This document shows, in pieces, positions 1-8,314 of a DNA stretch of 64,000 bases. The DNA is taken from NCBI GenBank assembly GCA_017460885.1, contig JAFUAB010000018.1, positions 81,726 through 145,725 of the forward strand, written 5' to 3'. Made by a program: the position numbers and the translations under genes. Source of the DNA: Lachnospiraceae bacterium. Lineage in GTDB: Bacteria; Bacillota; Clostridia; Lachnospirales; Lachnospiraceae. The notes below the pieces were generated by a model. That model ran no database searches, was not told the origin of the DNA, and saw only the letters and a list, made by a program, of their open reading frames with translations. The number at the start of each line of letters is the position of its first letter. Position 1 is the first letter of the stretch.

Positions 1-1
1 G

Positions 2-1051
2 ATCGAAGCAGGCGAGGTTAAGGATACCGTTATCAAGCCCGAAAAAGGCGATAAGGAAACCCCCGCTACCAAGGAGATCGGCAACCCCGTTGAGCAGATC
101 CTCGGCAAGGGCGTATTCGAAGGCTCCTTCACACTTGAAGGCGGTTCCGATGGTTCCATCAACAAGGTTAACGCAGGCACCTTCATTGGTAAGGATGACG
201 GTCCCGAGGGTCGTACGGGTATCCAGAGCTTCCTGGAGAACGAGCGTGTCAACATCATGGCAGTTCCCGGAGTTACGATCCCTGAGGTTGTAGTTGCACT
301 GGTTGCACACTGCGAGAATACCAAGAGCCGTTTCGCTGTTATCGATATGCCTAAGGAAATGTACAAGACAGATGATCTGATCAAGTACCGCGGAATGATC
401 GACAGCACCTATGCTGCAATGTATCATCCCTGGATCCAGGTATTCGACCGCAGCTCCAACAAGGCTGATTTCGTTCCTCCGTCGGGTGCCGTTATGGGTG
501 TTTACAGCCGTACAGACATCGCCCGCGGTGTTCACAAGGCACCTGCAAACGAGCCTGTATTCTGTACTGACTTAAAGGTTAACTACACCAAGGCTGAGCA
601 GGATATCTTAAATCCCGAGGGAATCAACCTGATCCGTGCGATCCCCGGCGAGGGCATCCGTGTATGGGGCGCACGTACAGCTTCCAGCAACAGTGCTTTC
701 AAGTACGTCAATGTACGCCGTCTCTTCATCTATGTTATGGAGAGCATCAAGGCAAGCACCAACTGGGTTGTATTCGAGCCCAACGACAATACGCTGTGGC
801 AGAGAGTCAGCCTGACGATCACGTCCTTCTTAGACAGCCTGTGGCGTACCGGCATGCTTTCCGGTGGAAGCGCCGGAGAGGCTTACTTCGTAGAGATCGG
901 ACCTACTACCATGACTCTCGACGATATCCGAAACGGCAGACTGATCTGCAACATCGGTATCTCTCCGAGCCGTCCGGCAGAGTTTGTAATCTTCCGTCTG
1001 ACCCAGCATACGTCTGAAGCAGGCGGTGGTGCCGAAGAGACATCGGAGTAA
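2..1051 (+). CDS. Contractile tail sheath protein, 5' partial
   Basis: C-terminal 349 residues of a contractile sheath protein; the frame is open from base 2 so the start lies outside the window. The sheath polymer surrounds the inner tube and contracts to drive it into a target. The sheath family C-terminal core is clear: a stretch with STNWVVFEPND followed by LW, then a segment ending in GEAYFVEIG and an end with a beta-rich RPAEFVIFRLTQ strand used in the inter-subunit handshake. An upstream part with the NIMAVPGVTIPEVVVAL strand belongs to the protease-resistant core. It is followed 40 bases later by the tube gene behind a good AGGAGG-like site (1077-1083), the normal sheath-tube order of myophage tails and CIS. 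An internal ATG at 257 is not the start because homology continues upstream of it. Confidence 0.93.
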   Translation: MEAGEVKDTVIKPEKGDKETPATKEIGNPVEQILGKGVFEGSFTLEGGSDGSINKVNAGTFIGKDDGPEGRTGIQSFLENERVNIMAVPGVTIPEVVVALVAHCENTKSRFAVIDMPKEMYKTDDLIKYRGMIDSTYAAMYHPWIQVFDRSSNKADFVPPSGAVMGVYSRTDIARGVHKAPANEPVFCTDLKVNYTKAEQDILNPEGINLIRAIPGEGIRVWGARTASSNSAFKYVNVRRLFIYVMESIKASTNWVVFEPNDNTLWQRVSLTITSFLDSLWRTGMLSGGSAGEAYFVEIGPTTMTLDDIRNGRLICNIGISPSRPAEFVIFRLTQHTSEAGGGAEETSE

Positions 1052-1091
1052 TTTGAAACGGAGACAATTAATTGATAGGAGGAAATAAAGC

Positions 1092-1604
1092 ATGGCAGAT
1101 GCAGGCACTAACGGACCTTATTCCAATAGTAAAGGACTTGCGTATCCGTTAACTAAAATGAATTTCCGGGTGAGAGTTGCCAATGTTGATGCAACAGCAG
1201 CTTTCAGCCAGGTGACAGGTATCGATGCTACCGTAGACGTGATCGAATTCCGTCAGGGCAACGCTCATTCACTTGCACCGGTTAAGATCCCGGGACTTGT
1301 TAAGCACGGTAATGTTACACTTCGTGTAGGTTACACACTTGATTCCGCATTCAAGACATGGATACAGGAGTGTGTATCCGAGGTCAGAGGCCAGATCCCG
1401 CGCAACAACGTAGAGATCGAGCTTATCGATATCAACGGCGGCGCACCTCAGACCTTCTCCACCGCTATCACAGGTGAGAGAGTATGGCTTCTTACCAACG
1501 CATGGGTTACCAAGTATACGGGACCCGAGCTTGATGCCAAGACTTCGGATGTGGCTATCGAGGCAGTCGAGATCGCATACGAAGAGCTGGTAATCCCGAA
1601 CTAA
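1092..1604 (+). CDS. Inner tube protein (T4 gp19-like)
   Basis: A 170-residue protein with the length and pattern of gp19/Hcp-like CIS tube subunits. It starts with a short leader (residues 1-20), then the FRVRVANVDA strand and the Q-V-T-GIDATVDVIEFRQG segment typical of T4-like tail tube proteins, followed by the LKxG-type segment (here KHGNVTLRVGYT) and the C-terminal strand EAVEIAYEELVI. Hexamers stack to form the hollow tube that is propelled by the sheath and may carry cargo in its lumen. It lies directly after the sheath gene and before a structured intergenic region, as expected for a highly expressed structural pair. Confidence 0.93.
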   Translation: MADAGTNGPYSNSKGLAYPLTKMNFRVRVANVDATAAFSQVTGIDATVDVIEFRQGNAHSLAPVKIPGLVKHGNVTLRVGYTLDSAFKTWIQECVSEVRGQIPRNNVEIELIDINGGAPQTFSTAITGERVWLLTNAWVTKYTGPELDAKTSDVAIEAVEIAYEELVIPN

Positions 1605-1640
1605 TTGAGCGCTGTCTGTTAAGCGTACACGGTTTGATTT

Positions 1641-1704
1641 CGACTTCCGCGCATGACGCGGACGTGACCCGGAGGGAGGGGATTTCCCCTCCCGCGGGTG
1701 GTCG
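1641..1704 (+). terminator. Stacked GC-rich hairpins after the tube gene
   Basis: Two hairpins lie here: CCGCG (1647-1651) with CGCGG (1657-1661), and a perfect 8-bp GC stem GGGAGGGG (1674-1681) with CCCCTCCC (1686-1693) around a 4-base loop. An outer pairing of 1641-1651 with 1693-1704 would compete with the first hairpin. Only a weak T-rich stretch (1706-1713) follows, so this may be a partial terminator or an mRNA-processing/stability structure that keeps sheath and tube mRNA more abundant than downstream genes. Confidence 0.4.
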
Positions 1705-1742
1705 GAATATTTTGTATGTTTATGCTCGTGTTATTTATTTAT

Positions 1743-1781
1743 AGTAAACGACAAAAGTATTTATACTTTTAGTCGTTTACT
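1743..1781 (+). repeat. Long inverted repeat (17-bp stem, one bulge)
   Basis: AGTAAACGACAAAAGTA (1743-1759) pairs with 1764-1781 with a single unpaired A at 1771 and a 4-base loop. It has no T-tract after it. The left arm begins with TATAGTAAACGA, a 12-mer that recurs at 8202 and 60453. It could be an operator, a stabilising hairpin or a degenerate repeat; the sequence does not decide. Confidence 0.55.
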
Positions 1782-1861
1782 GCGCCGGATTTTGATCTGC
1801 GTATCCGGGCATATATATACAAAACATCCCGACTGAGCCTTAACTGAGAAAGGAGAGCACA

Positions 1862-2224
1862 ATGGAAACCGAATTTGAATTCACCTTACCCAAGGGTTAT
1901 CTCGACACCTCGGGAATGATACATAAATACGGCAAGATGCGCCTGGCTACGGCCGGAGATGAGATGCGTGCACAGCGCGATCCCCGCGTTATGAGTAATC
2001 CCGCATATCTGACGATAGTACTCCTCTCCGAGGTCATTACAGAGATTGAGGGTGTCAACATCATAGCACCTGCGACCATAGAGAAGCTCTTCACGGCGGA
2101 TCTGGCTTTTCTCCAGGACATGTACCAGAGGATCAACGACATCGAACCGCCCACGATCCACTTTGTATGTCCCGACTGCGGAAAGGAGCATGACATCCCG
2201 CTAAATTTTACAAACGAGGGATAA
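1862..2224 (+). CDS. Tail assembly chaperone-like protein, zero-frame product
   Basis: A 120-residue protein located immediately after the tube gene, where phages and CIS encode the tail assembly chaperone. The N-terminus has FTLPKGYLD and GMIHKYGKMRLATAGDE, a pattern found in small tail-assembly proteins of CIS clusters; residues about 102-110 carry a single Cys-x2-Cys knuckle (CPDCGKEH). Start chosen at ATG 1862 behind AAAGGAGAG (1849-1857). The reading frame ends at TAA 2222-2224, but the next frame continues with a DUF6760-like sequence lacking a usable start codon, so part of the product is probably extended by -1 frameshifting at 2203-2209 into a 190-residue fusion. Confidence 0.7.
   Translation: METEFEFTLPKGYLDTSGMIHKYGKMRLATAGDEMRAQRDPRVMSNPAYLTIVLLSEVITEIEGVNIIAPATIEKLFTADLAFLQDMYQRINDIEPPTIHFVCPDCGKEHDIPLNFTNEG
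2203..2209 (+). promoter_or_regulatory. Candidate -1 programmed ribosomal frameshift site
   Basis: The heptamer A AAT TTT is in the correct phase (zero-frame codons AAT, TTT) for tandem slippage to AAA, TTT. A Shine-Dalgarno-like AAAGGAG (2182-2188) sits 14 bases upstream, the arrangement that stimulates -1 shifting in bacterial dnaX, and a small hairpin GGATA/TATCC (2219-2223/2230-2234) begins 9 bases downstream. The -1 frame is open from 2194 to 2433. Phage tail chaperone genes conserve such frameshifts at this position; that it operates here is inference. Confidence 0.55.
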
Positions 2225-2433
2225 AGCTCTATCCGCAGGATGAGCTGTTTAAGGAGATGTCCTTTATTTCCTACTACTTCCACTGGAGCGAAAAAGAAGT
2301 ATTGTCCATGGATCATGCTACGAGGCGGAGGTGGTGCAGTGAAATAAGCTCCATCAATGCGAACCTGAACCCCTCGGAAAATAAACGGGAAAAGAGCATC
2401 CTCGAAATGAAACCGACAGCAAGCTTTTATTAA
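2209..2433 (+). CDS. DUF6760-like segment, probably read by -1 frameshift
   Basis: The -1 frame downstream of the slippery site encodes about 74 residues: YKRGIKLYPQDELFKEM, then SFISYYFHWSEKEVLSM and a DHATRRRWCSEISSIN end. This matches the pattern of the small CIS-associated DUF6760 family (LYPxDxLYEE, a YHFHW core, then an RRRW segment). No ATG, GTG or TTG lies in frame before ATG 2257, which is inside the conserved part and directly abuts its only AAGGAG, so independent initiation looks unlikely. Possible alternatives are a non-standard start at ATA 2221 or a truncated product from 2257. It ends 18 bases before the next gene. Confidence 0.6.
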   Translation, partial: YKRGIKLYPQDELFKEMSFISYYFHWSEKEVLSMDHATRRRWCSEISSINANLNPSENKREKSILEMKPTASFY

Positions 2434-2451
2434 TTCGAAAGGACACGCCAT

Positions 2452-5043
2452 ATGGCTGAAAACAACGAAACGACTGCCGAAAAAGTATTCAGTGCGTTAG
2501 GTAATGATCTGGCGGGAACTACCGATTTCAAGCTGGCAGAGCACAATGTCATTCCGGCCTATCGCTTCCAGCTCAAGGTAAACGGTGTATTTGACATTCC
2601 GCTTAAATCCGTCCGCCCCATCAATCGTAAATACGAATATGAGAATATCCAGGAGGGCGGATTAAATGATTATGTACATATCAAGCGCAAGCCCATCAGC
2701 CAGCCCTATGAGCTGATAGTTGAGCGTTATATGATGACGGAGATCGACGACAAACTGGCCGTGGGATCCAAGATGACCCTGCCTCTCATCCTGTATGTAG
2801 GCAGAGCCAACGGACGGGAACTGTCGATCTCACAGGCATCACGCTGGTATGTATTCACGGGAGCCCAGGTGCTGAATGTGGAATTCGGCGGTCTGGACAG
2901 TGAGAGATCGGGACTGCTGACAGAGACGGTGACCATAGGATATAACATGATGTTCGCCATATCCAGTTCCTCCGATTCCAATGCCGACGAGCAGCCCTTT
3001 GATATCCGCAGTATGGGTACGGTTCAGGAGACCATGGGCAACACCAAGTGGAGTTTTCTCACAGCCGCCAATAAGGACCGTGTCGGCAAATATGCCACCA
3101 AAAAGGGCATCATTGAAATTGGCAGGAAGGAAATGGAAACAGCAGCCAAGGAAAGGCTCTGGCAGTTTGACGGTGATAAAGAAAATCCCGCTACCAAAGC
3201 CGGGAAGGGTAAATCCAGCCGTCAGAACGGTACATATGTTGTTGATAAGGACGGCAAGCCAACCTCTGCCGTTACGGGTCTTACTACACCCGAGGCAAGC
3301 CGGGGAGTATTGGAAGGCAAACGTTCGCTATGGCAATTTGCCCTTGGGGCTGACGGAAAGACCGCCGCAGTCGAGGGCAACGAAGTCCGCCATGTACAGA
3401 ATTACAGACAGACGGGGAAGGATACGGACGGAAGCGCGGTATATTCCGGTATAGGACGCGCATCTGCGACAAAGGTCGAAATGGAGGGTGCTGCGGCAAC
3501 TCATCTGTTCCAGTTCGGCAAGGATGCCTCCGAAATAGCCGGCAATGGTGTTCTGTCCAGCCAGAACTACAGGGAGACCGGCAAGGATGATGCAGGCGCT
3601 CCGCAGTATGCCGGTATAGGCAAAGCCCAGAAGTCCAAGGAAGACATGGCCAAAGGTCGTAAGTACTGGCAGTTTGACGGTGTGGCCAAGGCCGGTAAGG
3701 GCGATGCCTCACGTCAGAATGCCAAGAGCGCACTCGGTCTCAGTGAAGAGCAGGCAGCACAGTCCGGTATCGGCAAGGCCGAGTCCACACGTGCAGAGAT
3801 GGAGACCGAGGCTAACAGGCATCTGTTTAAGTTTACAGAGTCCGCCAAGGACTTCAAGGGCAATGGAGTGGTTTCCGCCCGCAAGGACGAGAATTCCAAA
3901 ATGGACAAGACCAAGGCGACCCTTTGGGAATTTGCCAAAGAGGAGATCACAGGTCCCGAGCCGCCTCCGTCCATGGATGGCAACGGTGTGCGCCATGTCC
4001 AGAATGCTCTCAAGGGCAAGGATGATTCCGGAAACGATGTCATCACCGGTATGGGCCATGTGGAGCTTCGTAAGGCCGAGATGCTGTCCGCCCATAGGCT
4101 GTGGGAACTGACCGACCAGTATACCAAGGACGGCAACGGGGTACGCAGCTCACAGAACGGACGTGATGGTGAAGACGGAGCTACGGGTCTTGTGGCCGTT
4201 GAAGCTTCAAAGAGCGATCTGGAGGAGAAGAGAAAGCTTTGGAAATTCTCCGGTACGGCCAAGGACGGTGACGGAGACCGCAGCCGTCAGAATGCCAACA
4301 AGTCGGACGGCGATGATTCGGTTTCCGGCCTGGGCACCATAGAGCTCGACCGCGATAAGATGGAAAAGGGCGCGAGCCTCTGGAATTATTCGGAGGGCTT
4401 CAATGAACAGGGGACCAAAGCCAACCATCCCGTAAATGAACTCCGTAAGGATGCTATGGAGGGCAACGCCGATGCTCCGGAGTATATTTCGGCTCCGTCG
4501 CCTTCCCAGCCTCCGGCACGTAAGTGGAAGTTCAGCGGTACTGACAAGACCGGAGGAGGCACTGCCTCTCATGTTTCCGGAGAGACAGCCGAACCCAGTC
4601 TTGAAGAGATGGCCGGCAAGGCAAAGCAGCATATATTTGTTAAGCGTCCCGAAGGCGGAGAGAAGCCGCAGCCCAGATTATGGCCGGACACAAAGAGCGC
4701 CATCAGCGGAGGTAATCCCAATCCCCAGGCGGAGCCCATACGTAAATGGCCGGATACAGCCAGCGCACAGAAGAATCCCAATACAGGATCGTCCCCTGAA
4801 GCCAGAGTATGGCCCGCGTCCTCCAGCGCTGTCAAGGGTCAGCAGGGACAGGCTGCGGAGAAGCGTCAGTGGCCGGGCACCTCCAGCGCAAGGCATCCCA
4901 ATCAGGGTGAGCCGCCCGAACAGCGTAAATGGCCGGATACCGCCAGCGCACAGAAGAATCCCAATCCGGGATCCGCACCTTCGGCAAGATTGTGGCCCCA
5001 GGTTAAGAGCGCCCAGACGATAGCAGACTTTTTGATGTCATAG
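2452..5043 (+). CDS. Tube-domain protein with long Trp-repeat tail
   Basis: An 863-residue protein. Residues about 25-185 form a gp19-like tube domain (IPAYRFQLKVNG, SVRPINRKYEYE, GGLNDYVHIKRKPISQPYEL, then a strand GLLTETVTIGYNMMFAI). The rest is a modular tail: about ten imperfect units of 35-60 residues (about 233-715), each starting with a basic residue and an aromatic motif such as LWQF, YWQF, LWEF or LWKF, often followed by G(N/K)G and SRQN; then six units of about 21 residues (742-855) starting RxWP and carrying SA. It is about five times longer than a normal tube subunit. Placement before the baseplate genes fits an Afp5-type baseplate-proximal tube adaptor whose tail could sit in the lumen or bind partners; this role is inference. 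Start ATG 2452 behind AAAGGA. Confidence 0.75.
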   Translation: MAENNETTAEKVFSALGNDLAGTTDFKLAEHNVIPAYRFQLKVNGVFDIPLKSVRPINRKYEYENIQEGGLNDYVHIKRKPISQPYELIVERYMMTEIDDKLAVGSKMTLPLILYVGRANGRELSISQASRWYVFTGAQVLNVEFGGLDSERSGLLTETVTIGYNMMFAISSSSDSNADEQPFDIRSMGTVQETMGNTKWSFLTAANKDRVGKYATKKGIIEIGRKEMETAAKERLWQFDGDKENPATKAGKGKSSRQNGTYVVDKDGKPTSAVTGLTTPEASRGVLEGKRSLWQFALGADGKTAAVEGNEVRHVQNYRQTGKDTDGSAVYSGIGRASATKVEMEGAAATHLFQFGKDASEIAGNGVLSSQNYRETGKDDAGAPQYAGIGKAQKSKEDMAKGRKYWQFDGVAKAGKGDASRQNAKSALGLSEEQAAQSGIGKAESTRAEMETEANRHLFKFTESAKDFKGNGVVSARKDENSKMDKTKATLWEFAKEEITGPEPPPSMDGNGVRHVQNALKGKDDSGNDVITGMGHVELRKAEMLSAHRLWELTDQYTKDGNGVRSSQNGRDGEDGATGLVAVEASKSDLEEKRKLWKFSGTAKDGDGDRSRQNANKSDGDDSVSGLGTIELDRDKMEKGASLWNYSEGFNEQGTKANHPVNELRKDAMEGNADAPEYISAPSPSQPPARKWKFSGTDKTGGGTASHVSGETAEPSLEEMAGKAKQHIFVKRPEGGEKPQPRLWPDTKSAISGGNPNPQAEPIRKWPDTASAQKNPNTGSSPEARVWPASSSAVKGQQGQAAEKRQWPGTSSARHPNQGEPPEQRKWPDTASAQKNPNPGSAPSARLWPQVKSAQTIADFLMS
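4675..5019 (+). repeat. Six coding repeats of about 63 bp (RxWP units)
   Basis: In-frame repeats encoding RLWPDTKSA, RKWPDTASA, RVWPASSSA, RQWPGTSSA, RKWPDTASA and RLWPQVKSA, each followed by an Asn/Pro/Gly-rich spacer. The second and fifth units are almost identical at nucleotide level over about 45 bases (from about 4740 and about 4925), suggesting recent duplication or conversion. Confidence 0.85.
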
Positions 5044-5044
5044 T

Positions 5045-7309
5045 ATGTTACAACTCAAAGCACCGATAGAAACAAAAGTGAAGGCGGACTTATGTGGCTC
5101 CTATGAGAGCTTCACCCAGCGCATCCGCAGCAATTACGAACAGATCAACCATTATGTTGGCGAGACGGATCTCCTGCATCTGGTGACACAGCCCCCGGAG
5201 ATATTCCTTATGGACGGCGGAGACACGATGTTTGCCAGTGAGACCAATGTTGAGAACCGTCAGATCCAGAAGGTTCAGGTCATCAACAATCTTGTCAACA
5301 GGATCATGGTATCTGCCGATGCATCGCTTTCCTATCAGGACAGGGTTTATATATCGAATATCCTTCACCAGCTCGGCATCCGTGACGACCGCAGGTTCAT
5401 GAATGAGGTCCGCAAGGCGTTCCGGGAGACAAAAAACAGAAATGAGCTTATCAATGTCTACTGGAATCACATGGATGAGCTTCGCAATATGGTGGAGGAG
5501 TATCAGGAGAATAACGAGACCGAGATCCGGGAACAGTCCGATATCCTCAACGAACAGGTGCTTCACCTTCATGAGGAGGTCAACCGCAGACTGCAGACCG
5601 GAGCCATTTACCGGATATTGCAGAATTTCTCGGCCACATCCTACAACCCCCGTAATATCACTGAAGCGCAGTACAGATTTGCGGAGGCAGGCAGGCTTTC
5701 CAGGGAGATTTTGCTGGAGCGCCTCAGAGAAACGGTACGCGGAGAATCACAGCCTCTTGTCTATCGTCACGAGAACTACTACGAGGGCAGTGATACCGAG
5801 GTTAATGAGATCACGGTTGAGGATGTCAGCGAGCGCGTGACCTCGGCTGTTCTGCTGAACCTGCTGGATAATATCTATCAGTCATCATATGAGTATATTG
5901 ATCACAGGATGGATAACTGGTATGTGACGGACAGCGCATACTTCCAGTCGGCTGAGAATACTTTTGAGAGGATCGAGAACAACACGGCATACATCCAGTA
6001 TCTGCATGACCAGAGTACGGTCAATGAGGAGGAGATCACCCGGGAGAGGAATGAGCTGTCGGTTCTCAATCAGATACTTGATCTGAGACGGTGGTCCGAT
6101 ACCAGGATACAGCCCTCGGTCGGAGGAAATCTCTACGATAACACCTCTGTTACGTACCGTGAGGACAGTGTGACGGGTGGGTATCGTGAGGGAGACAGCT
6201 TCACCGAGACAGACCTTACGCATATAGATATCGCCGGTGATACGGAGTATAATGAGACTGATGTCATAAATAACGAAGAGAACATCAGGCAGCAGCTTAC
6301 ACAGACCTATCAGGAGAATATCGCCCGCAACGAGCGGTATATGCAGAATCTCAGACAGGTGATGGAGCAGTACAGGACTCCGGAGACCGGCAGTGTGACC
6401 CGTGAGGAAATGCAGCGCAGGTCGCTGGAGGCACTGGAGCATCCCGAGGAATTCCTTCAGACCATGCATGAAGAGGGAGAAGTTCTTAGAGAACGCCGGG
6501 AGCAGCTGGCCGAGGCAGCCGAGAGGGCTCTTCCCGAAGAACAGCAGATAGTACACAGACTGATCCGCCAGTACCTGAGCGCTCCGCAGGAGGAGCGTGA
6601 GCGTATGGGCATATCGATGAACAATCAGGCCCAGCTGTTCTATGATATCTACCGTGAGCTCCCCGAGAGCGAACGTGCCGAGTACCTGAGACAGGGACAG
6701 ACGGTACAGCAGACCTCCGAAGGCGCAGAAGAAGGATTTCTGCCCGGACAGACAGCCGGAGGTACAGGTGAGACGGAGGCGGAGCAGGTCAGGAATTTTG
6801 TCCGCGAGATCACACAGCGTGAAACCGAACTTCGAGAGCTGAGTGACCGTGAGGAGAGCCGTACCGACGTGGTCAGCTATCGCAACATCCGCGAGGAGAA
6901 CCGTGAGATCATACGGCAGATAACCGAACGTGTCGTTGAAAAATGGCGTTCCGAGCGCGGAGGCAGGGTTGAAGAACCTGTCACTGCCTGGGAGAGAGAT
7001 ACGATCTCCTTTATACATAAAAATATTGAGACTGCCATATCCGAAGACGAGTTAAATGAGATCAGGCAGGAGATCAGATCCAACCGTGAAGTGACGGAGA
7101 AGCAGATCAACGAGGTCAGAACGACCAACGAGACCACCAATTATCAGACCGTCAATAATGTGACCAATAATGTAATCGAGCAGAATGATGAGCGTCTGCA
7201 GGAGATAGTCAATCACACAGTTCGCAGGCAGCTGGACAAGATCACGGAAAAGGTTTACGGACGACTTGAAAGACAGCTCAGTGATGAGCGAAGAAGAAGA
7301 GGATTATAA
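5045..7309 (+). CDS. Coiled-coil CIS protein, candidate tape measure
   Basis: A 754-residue, very Glu/Arg/Asn/Gln-rich and mostly helical protein without membrane segments. Start ATG 5045 lies one base after the previous stop and has no clear ribosome binding site, so it is probably translationally coupled. Long heptad-like segments surround a central Thr/Tyr/Gly-rich part (about 340-400). The C-terminus (VNNVTNNVI, then a DKITEKVYGRLERQL segment and an RRRRGL end) has a basic, helical finish that I associate with proteins between tube and LysM genes in actinobacterial CIS clusters (recollection). Position after the chaperone and before the baseplate is where tape-measure proteins are encoded in myophage tails; at about 1.5 angstrom per residue it would specify a tube of roughly 110 nm. 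Function is inferred from synteny only. Confidence 0.5.
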   Translation: MLQLKAPIETKVKADLCGSYESFTQRIRSNYEQINHYVGETDLLHLVTQPPEIFLMDGGDTMFASETNVENRQIQKVQVINNLVNRIMVSADASLSYQDRVYISNILHQLGIRDDRRFMNEVRKAFRETKNRNELINVYWNHMDELRNMVEEYQENNETEIREQSDILNEQVLHLHEEVNRRLQTGAIYRILQNFSATSYNPRNITEAQYRFAEAGRLSREILLERLRETVRGESQPLVYRHENYYEGSDTEVNEITVEDVSERVTSAVLLNLLDNIYQSSYEYIDHRMDNWYVTDSAYFQSAENTFERIENNTAYIQYLHDQSTVNEEEITRERNELSVLNQILDLRRWSDTRIQPSVGGNLYDNTSVTYREDSVTGGYREGDSFTETDLTHIDIAGDTEYNETDVINNEENIRQQLTQTYQENIARNERYMQNLRQVMEQYRTPETGSVTREEMQRRSLEALEHPEEFLQTMHEEGEVLRERREQLAEAAERALPEEQQIVHRLIRQYLSAPQEERERMGISMNNQAQLFYDIYRELPESERAEYLRQGQTVQQTSEGAEEGFLPGQTAGGTGETEAEQVRNFVREITQRETELRELSDREESRTDVVSYRNIREENREIIRQITERVVEKWRSERGGRVEEPVTAWERDTISFIHKNIETAISEDELNEIRQEIRSNREVTEKQINEVRTTNETTNYQTVNNVTNNVIEQNDERLQEIVNHTVRRQLDKITEKVYGRLERQLSDERRRRGL

Positions 7310-7312
7310 TCT

Positions 7313-8200
7313 ATGGGGCTTACAGATATATTGGGGGAAACAGGTGCGGATGTATTAGGTGTAGGTATGCTTTCTGCCCAGGCTGCGGCTCAGGCGGTAT
7401 ATGCCGGACGCCTGCCCAAAGCGATGCTCTTTACGCGCAGGCTTGATGAGGGCGGTGCGGCAACGGCCCTGGATAAAGTCAGAGTTAAGGCGCAGAATGA
7501 TGTTATGGCACTTCGTGCCCTGATCAAAAGCAGCAGCGGCAGTAAGGGACTTATGTCCAAGGTTGCTTCCAAGGCAGGACAGGTCAGCGGTACCGGAGCT
7601 GATCTCGTTGCTGAGACAGCCAAGGTAAAAGCTACAGGGGCCGCGCTTATGGCTGAACTGAAGGCCAAGGATTTTAACGCCATGGTTGTTCAGTATAACC
7701 CCTCGAGCATAAGACTCAACTCCTCCGGCGGCTACTACTACGACTACGACGGAGCGGGAGACAAGGCTCTGTCCAAGGTCACCAGCGGTCAGAAGCCCTC
7801 TACGGTATATTTCAGTGTGACACTTGTTTTTGAGGAGATCAACGATCAGGACGCTTTCGGATATCAGGACATGTCACTTAACATAGGTACCGGCGTTGAA
7901 TCGCTTAAATCTATTTATACAAATCTGAAGGGTGACGGCTATACTGTCAGACCTCAGGTCGAAGCCCTTGTAGCCCTGCTTATGCACCGCAGGACTCAGC
8001 AGGTGATCTTTTACTGGGCGGATATGTTTTTTCACGGAGAGCTTACCAACGTGGATGCAACTTATACAATGTTTAACAAAAAGGGGCATCCGATCCGTGC
8101 CGAGGTTCAGCTCAGGATCCAGCAGGCGGACTCCAATTCGATGTTTACTTCGGATATTAAGGCCTGGGATGCCGCATTTGACGCGGCATTTCCCGGATAA
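7313..8200 (+). CDS. CIS_tube/Afp7-like baseplate hub protein, copy 1
   Basis: A 295-residue protein. Residues 1-115 are Ala/Lys-rich and probably helical. From about 120 it carries the Contractile Injection System tube protein N-terminal domain pattern: MVVQYNPSSIRLNSSGGYY, a VYFSVTLVFEEIND strand, VRPQVEALVALLMHRRTQQVIFYWAD is the helical and strand core, then GELTNVDATYTMFNKKG and PIRAEVQLRI. In Afp/PVC the corresponding protein connects the tube to the hub. A C-terminal LysM domain, common in the family, is not visible. A paralogue follows after 114 bases. Confidence 0.82.
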   Translation: MGLTDILGETGADVLGVGMLSAQAAAQAVYAGRLPKAMLFTRRLDEGGAATALDKVRVKAQNDVMALRALIKSSSGSKGLMSKVASKAGQVSGTGADLVAETAKVKATGAALMAELKAKDFNAMVVQYNPSSIRLNSSGGYYYDYDGAGDKALSKVTSGQKPSTVYFSVTLVFEEINDQDAFGYQDMSLNIGTGVESLKSIYTNLKGDGYTVRPQVEALVALLMHRRTQQVIFYWADMFFHGELTNVDATYTMFNKKGHPIRAEVQLRIQQADSNSMFTSDIKAWDAAFDAAFPG

Positions 8201-8201
8201 A

Positions 8202-8218
8202 TATAGTAAACGAATTAA
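8202..8218 (+). repeat. TATAGTAAACGAATTAA repeat
   Basis: This 17-mer, starting two bases after a stop codon, is identical to bases 60453-60469 at the 3' end of the malic enzyme gene; its first 12 bases also begin the inverted repeat at 1740. The rest of the 114-base gap before the next gene shows nothing else recognisable apart from the AGGAGAGG site at 8304. Confidence 0.35.
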
Positions 8219-8314
8219 GTGCTTTAAGTTACTAAATGCGGGAAACGCTGAATTGATCGGTCCTTCCTTAAACACAGCACACGTTGATCCCGTTTTGGGT
8301 ATCAGGAGAGGAAT

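Noticed and set aside
2190-2204. Mini-frame MTSR behind AAAGGAG
   Set aside because: Four codons only; the AAAGGAG is better explained as the stimulator of the candidate frameshift.
3148-4620. Possible CRISPR-like or DNA repeat array
   Set aside because: The periodicity is at protein level with variable unit length; no identical direct repeats with unique spacers.
5885-7018. Long - strand open frame opposite the coiled-coil gene
   Set aside because: It is antisense to a coding frame with strong composition and a coupled start; the hydrophobic translation is what Glu/Arg-rich codons give on the other strand.
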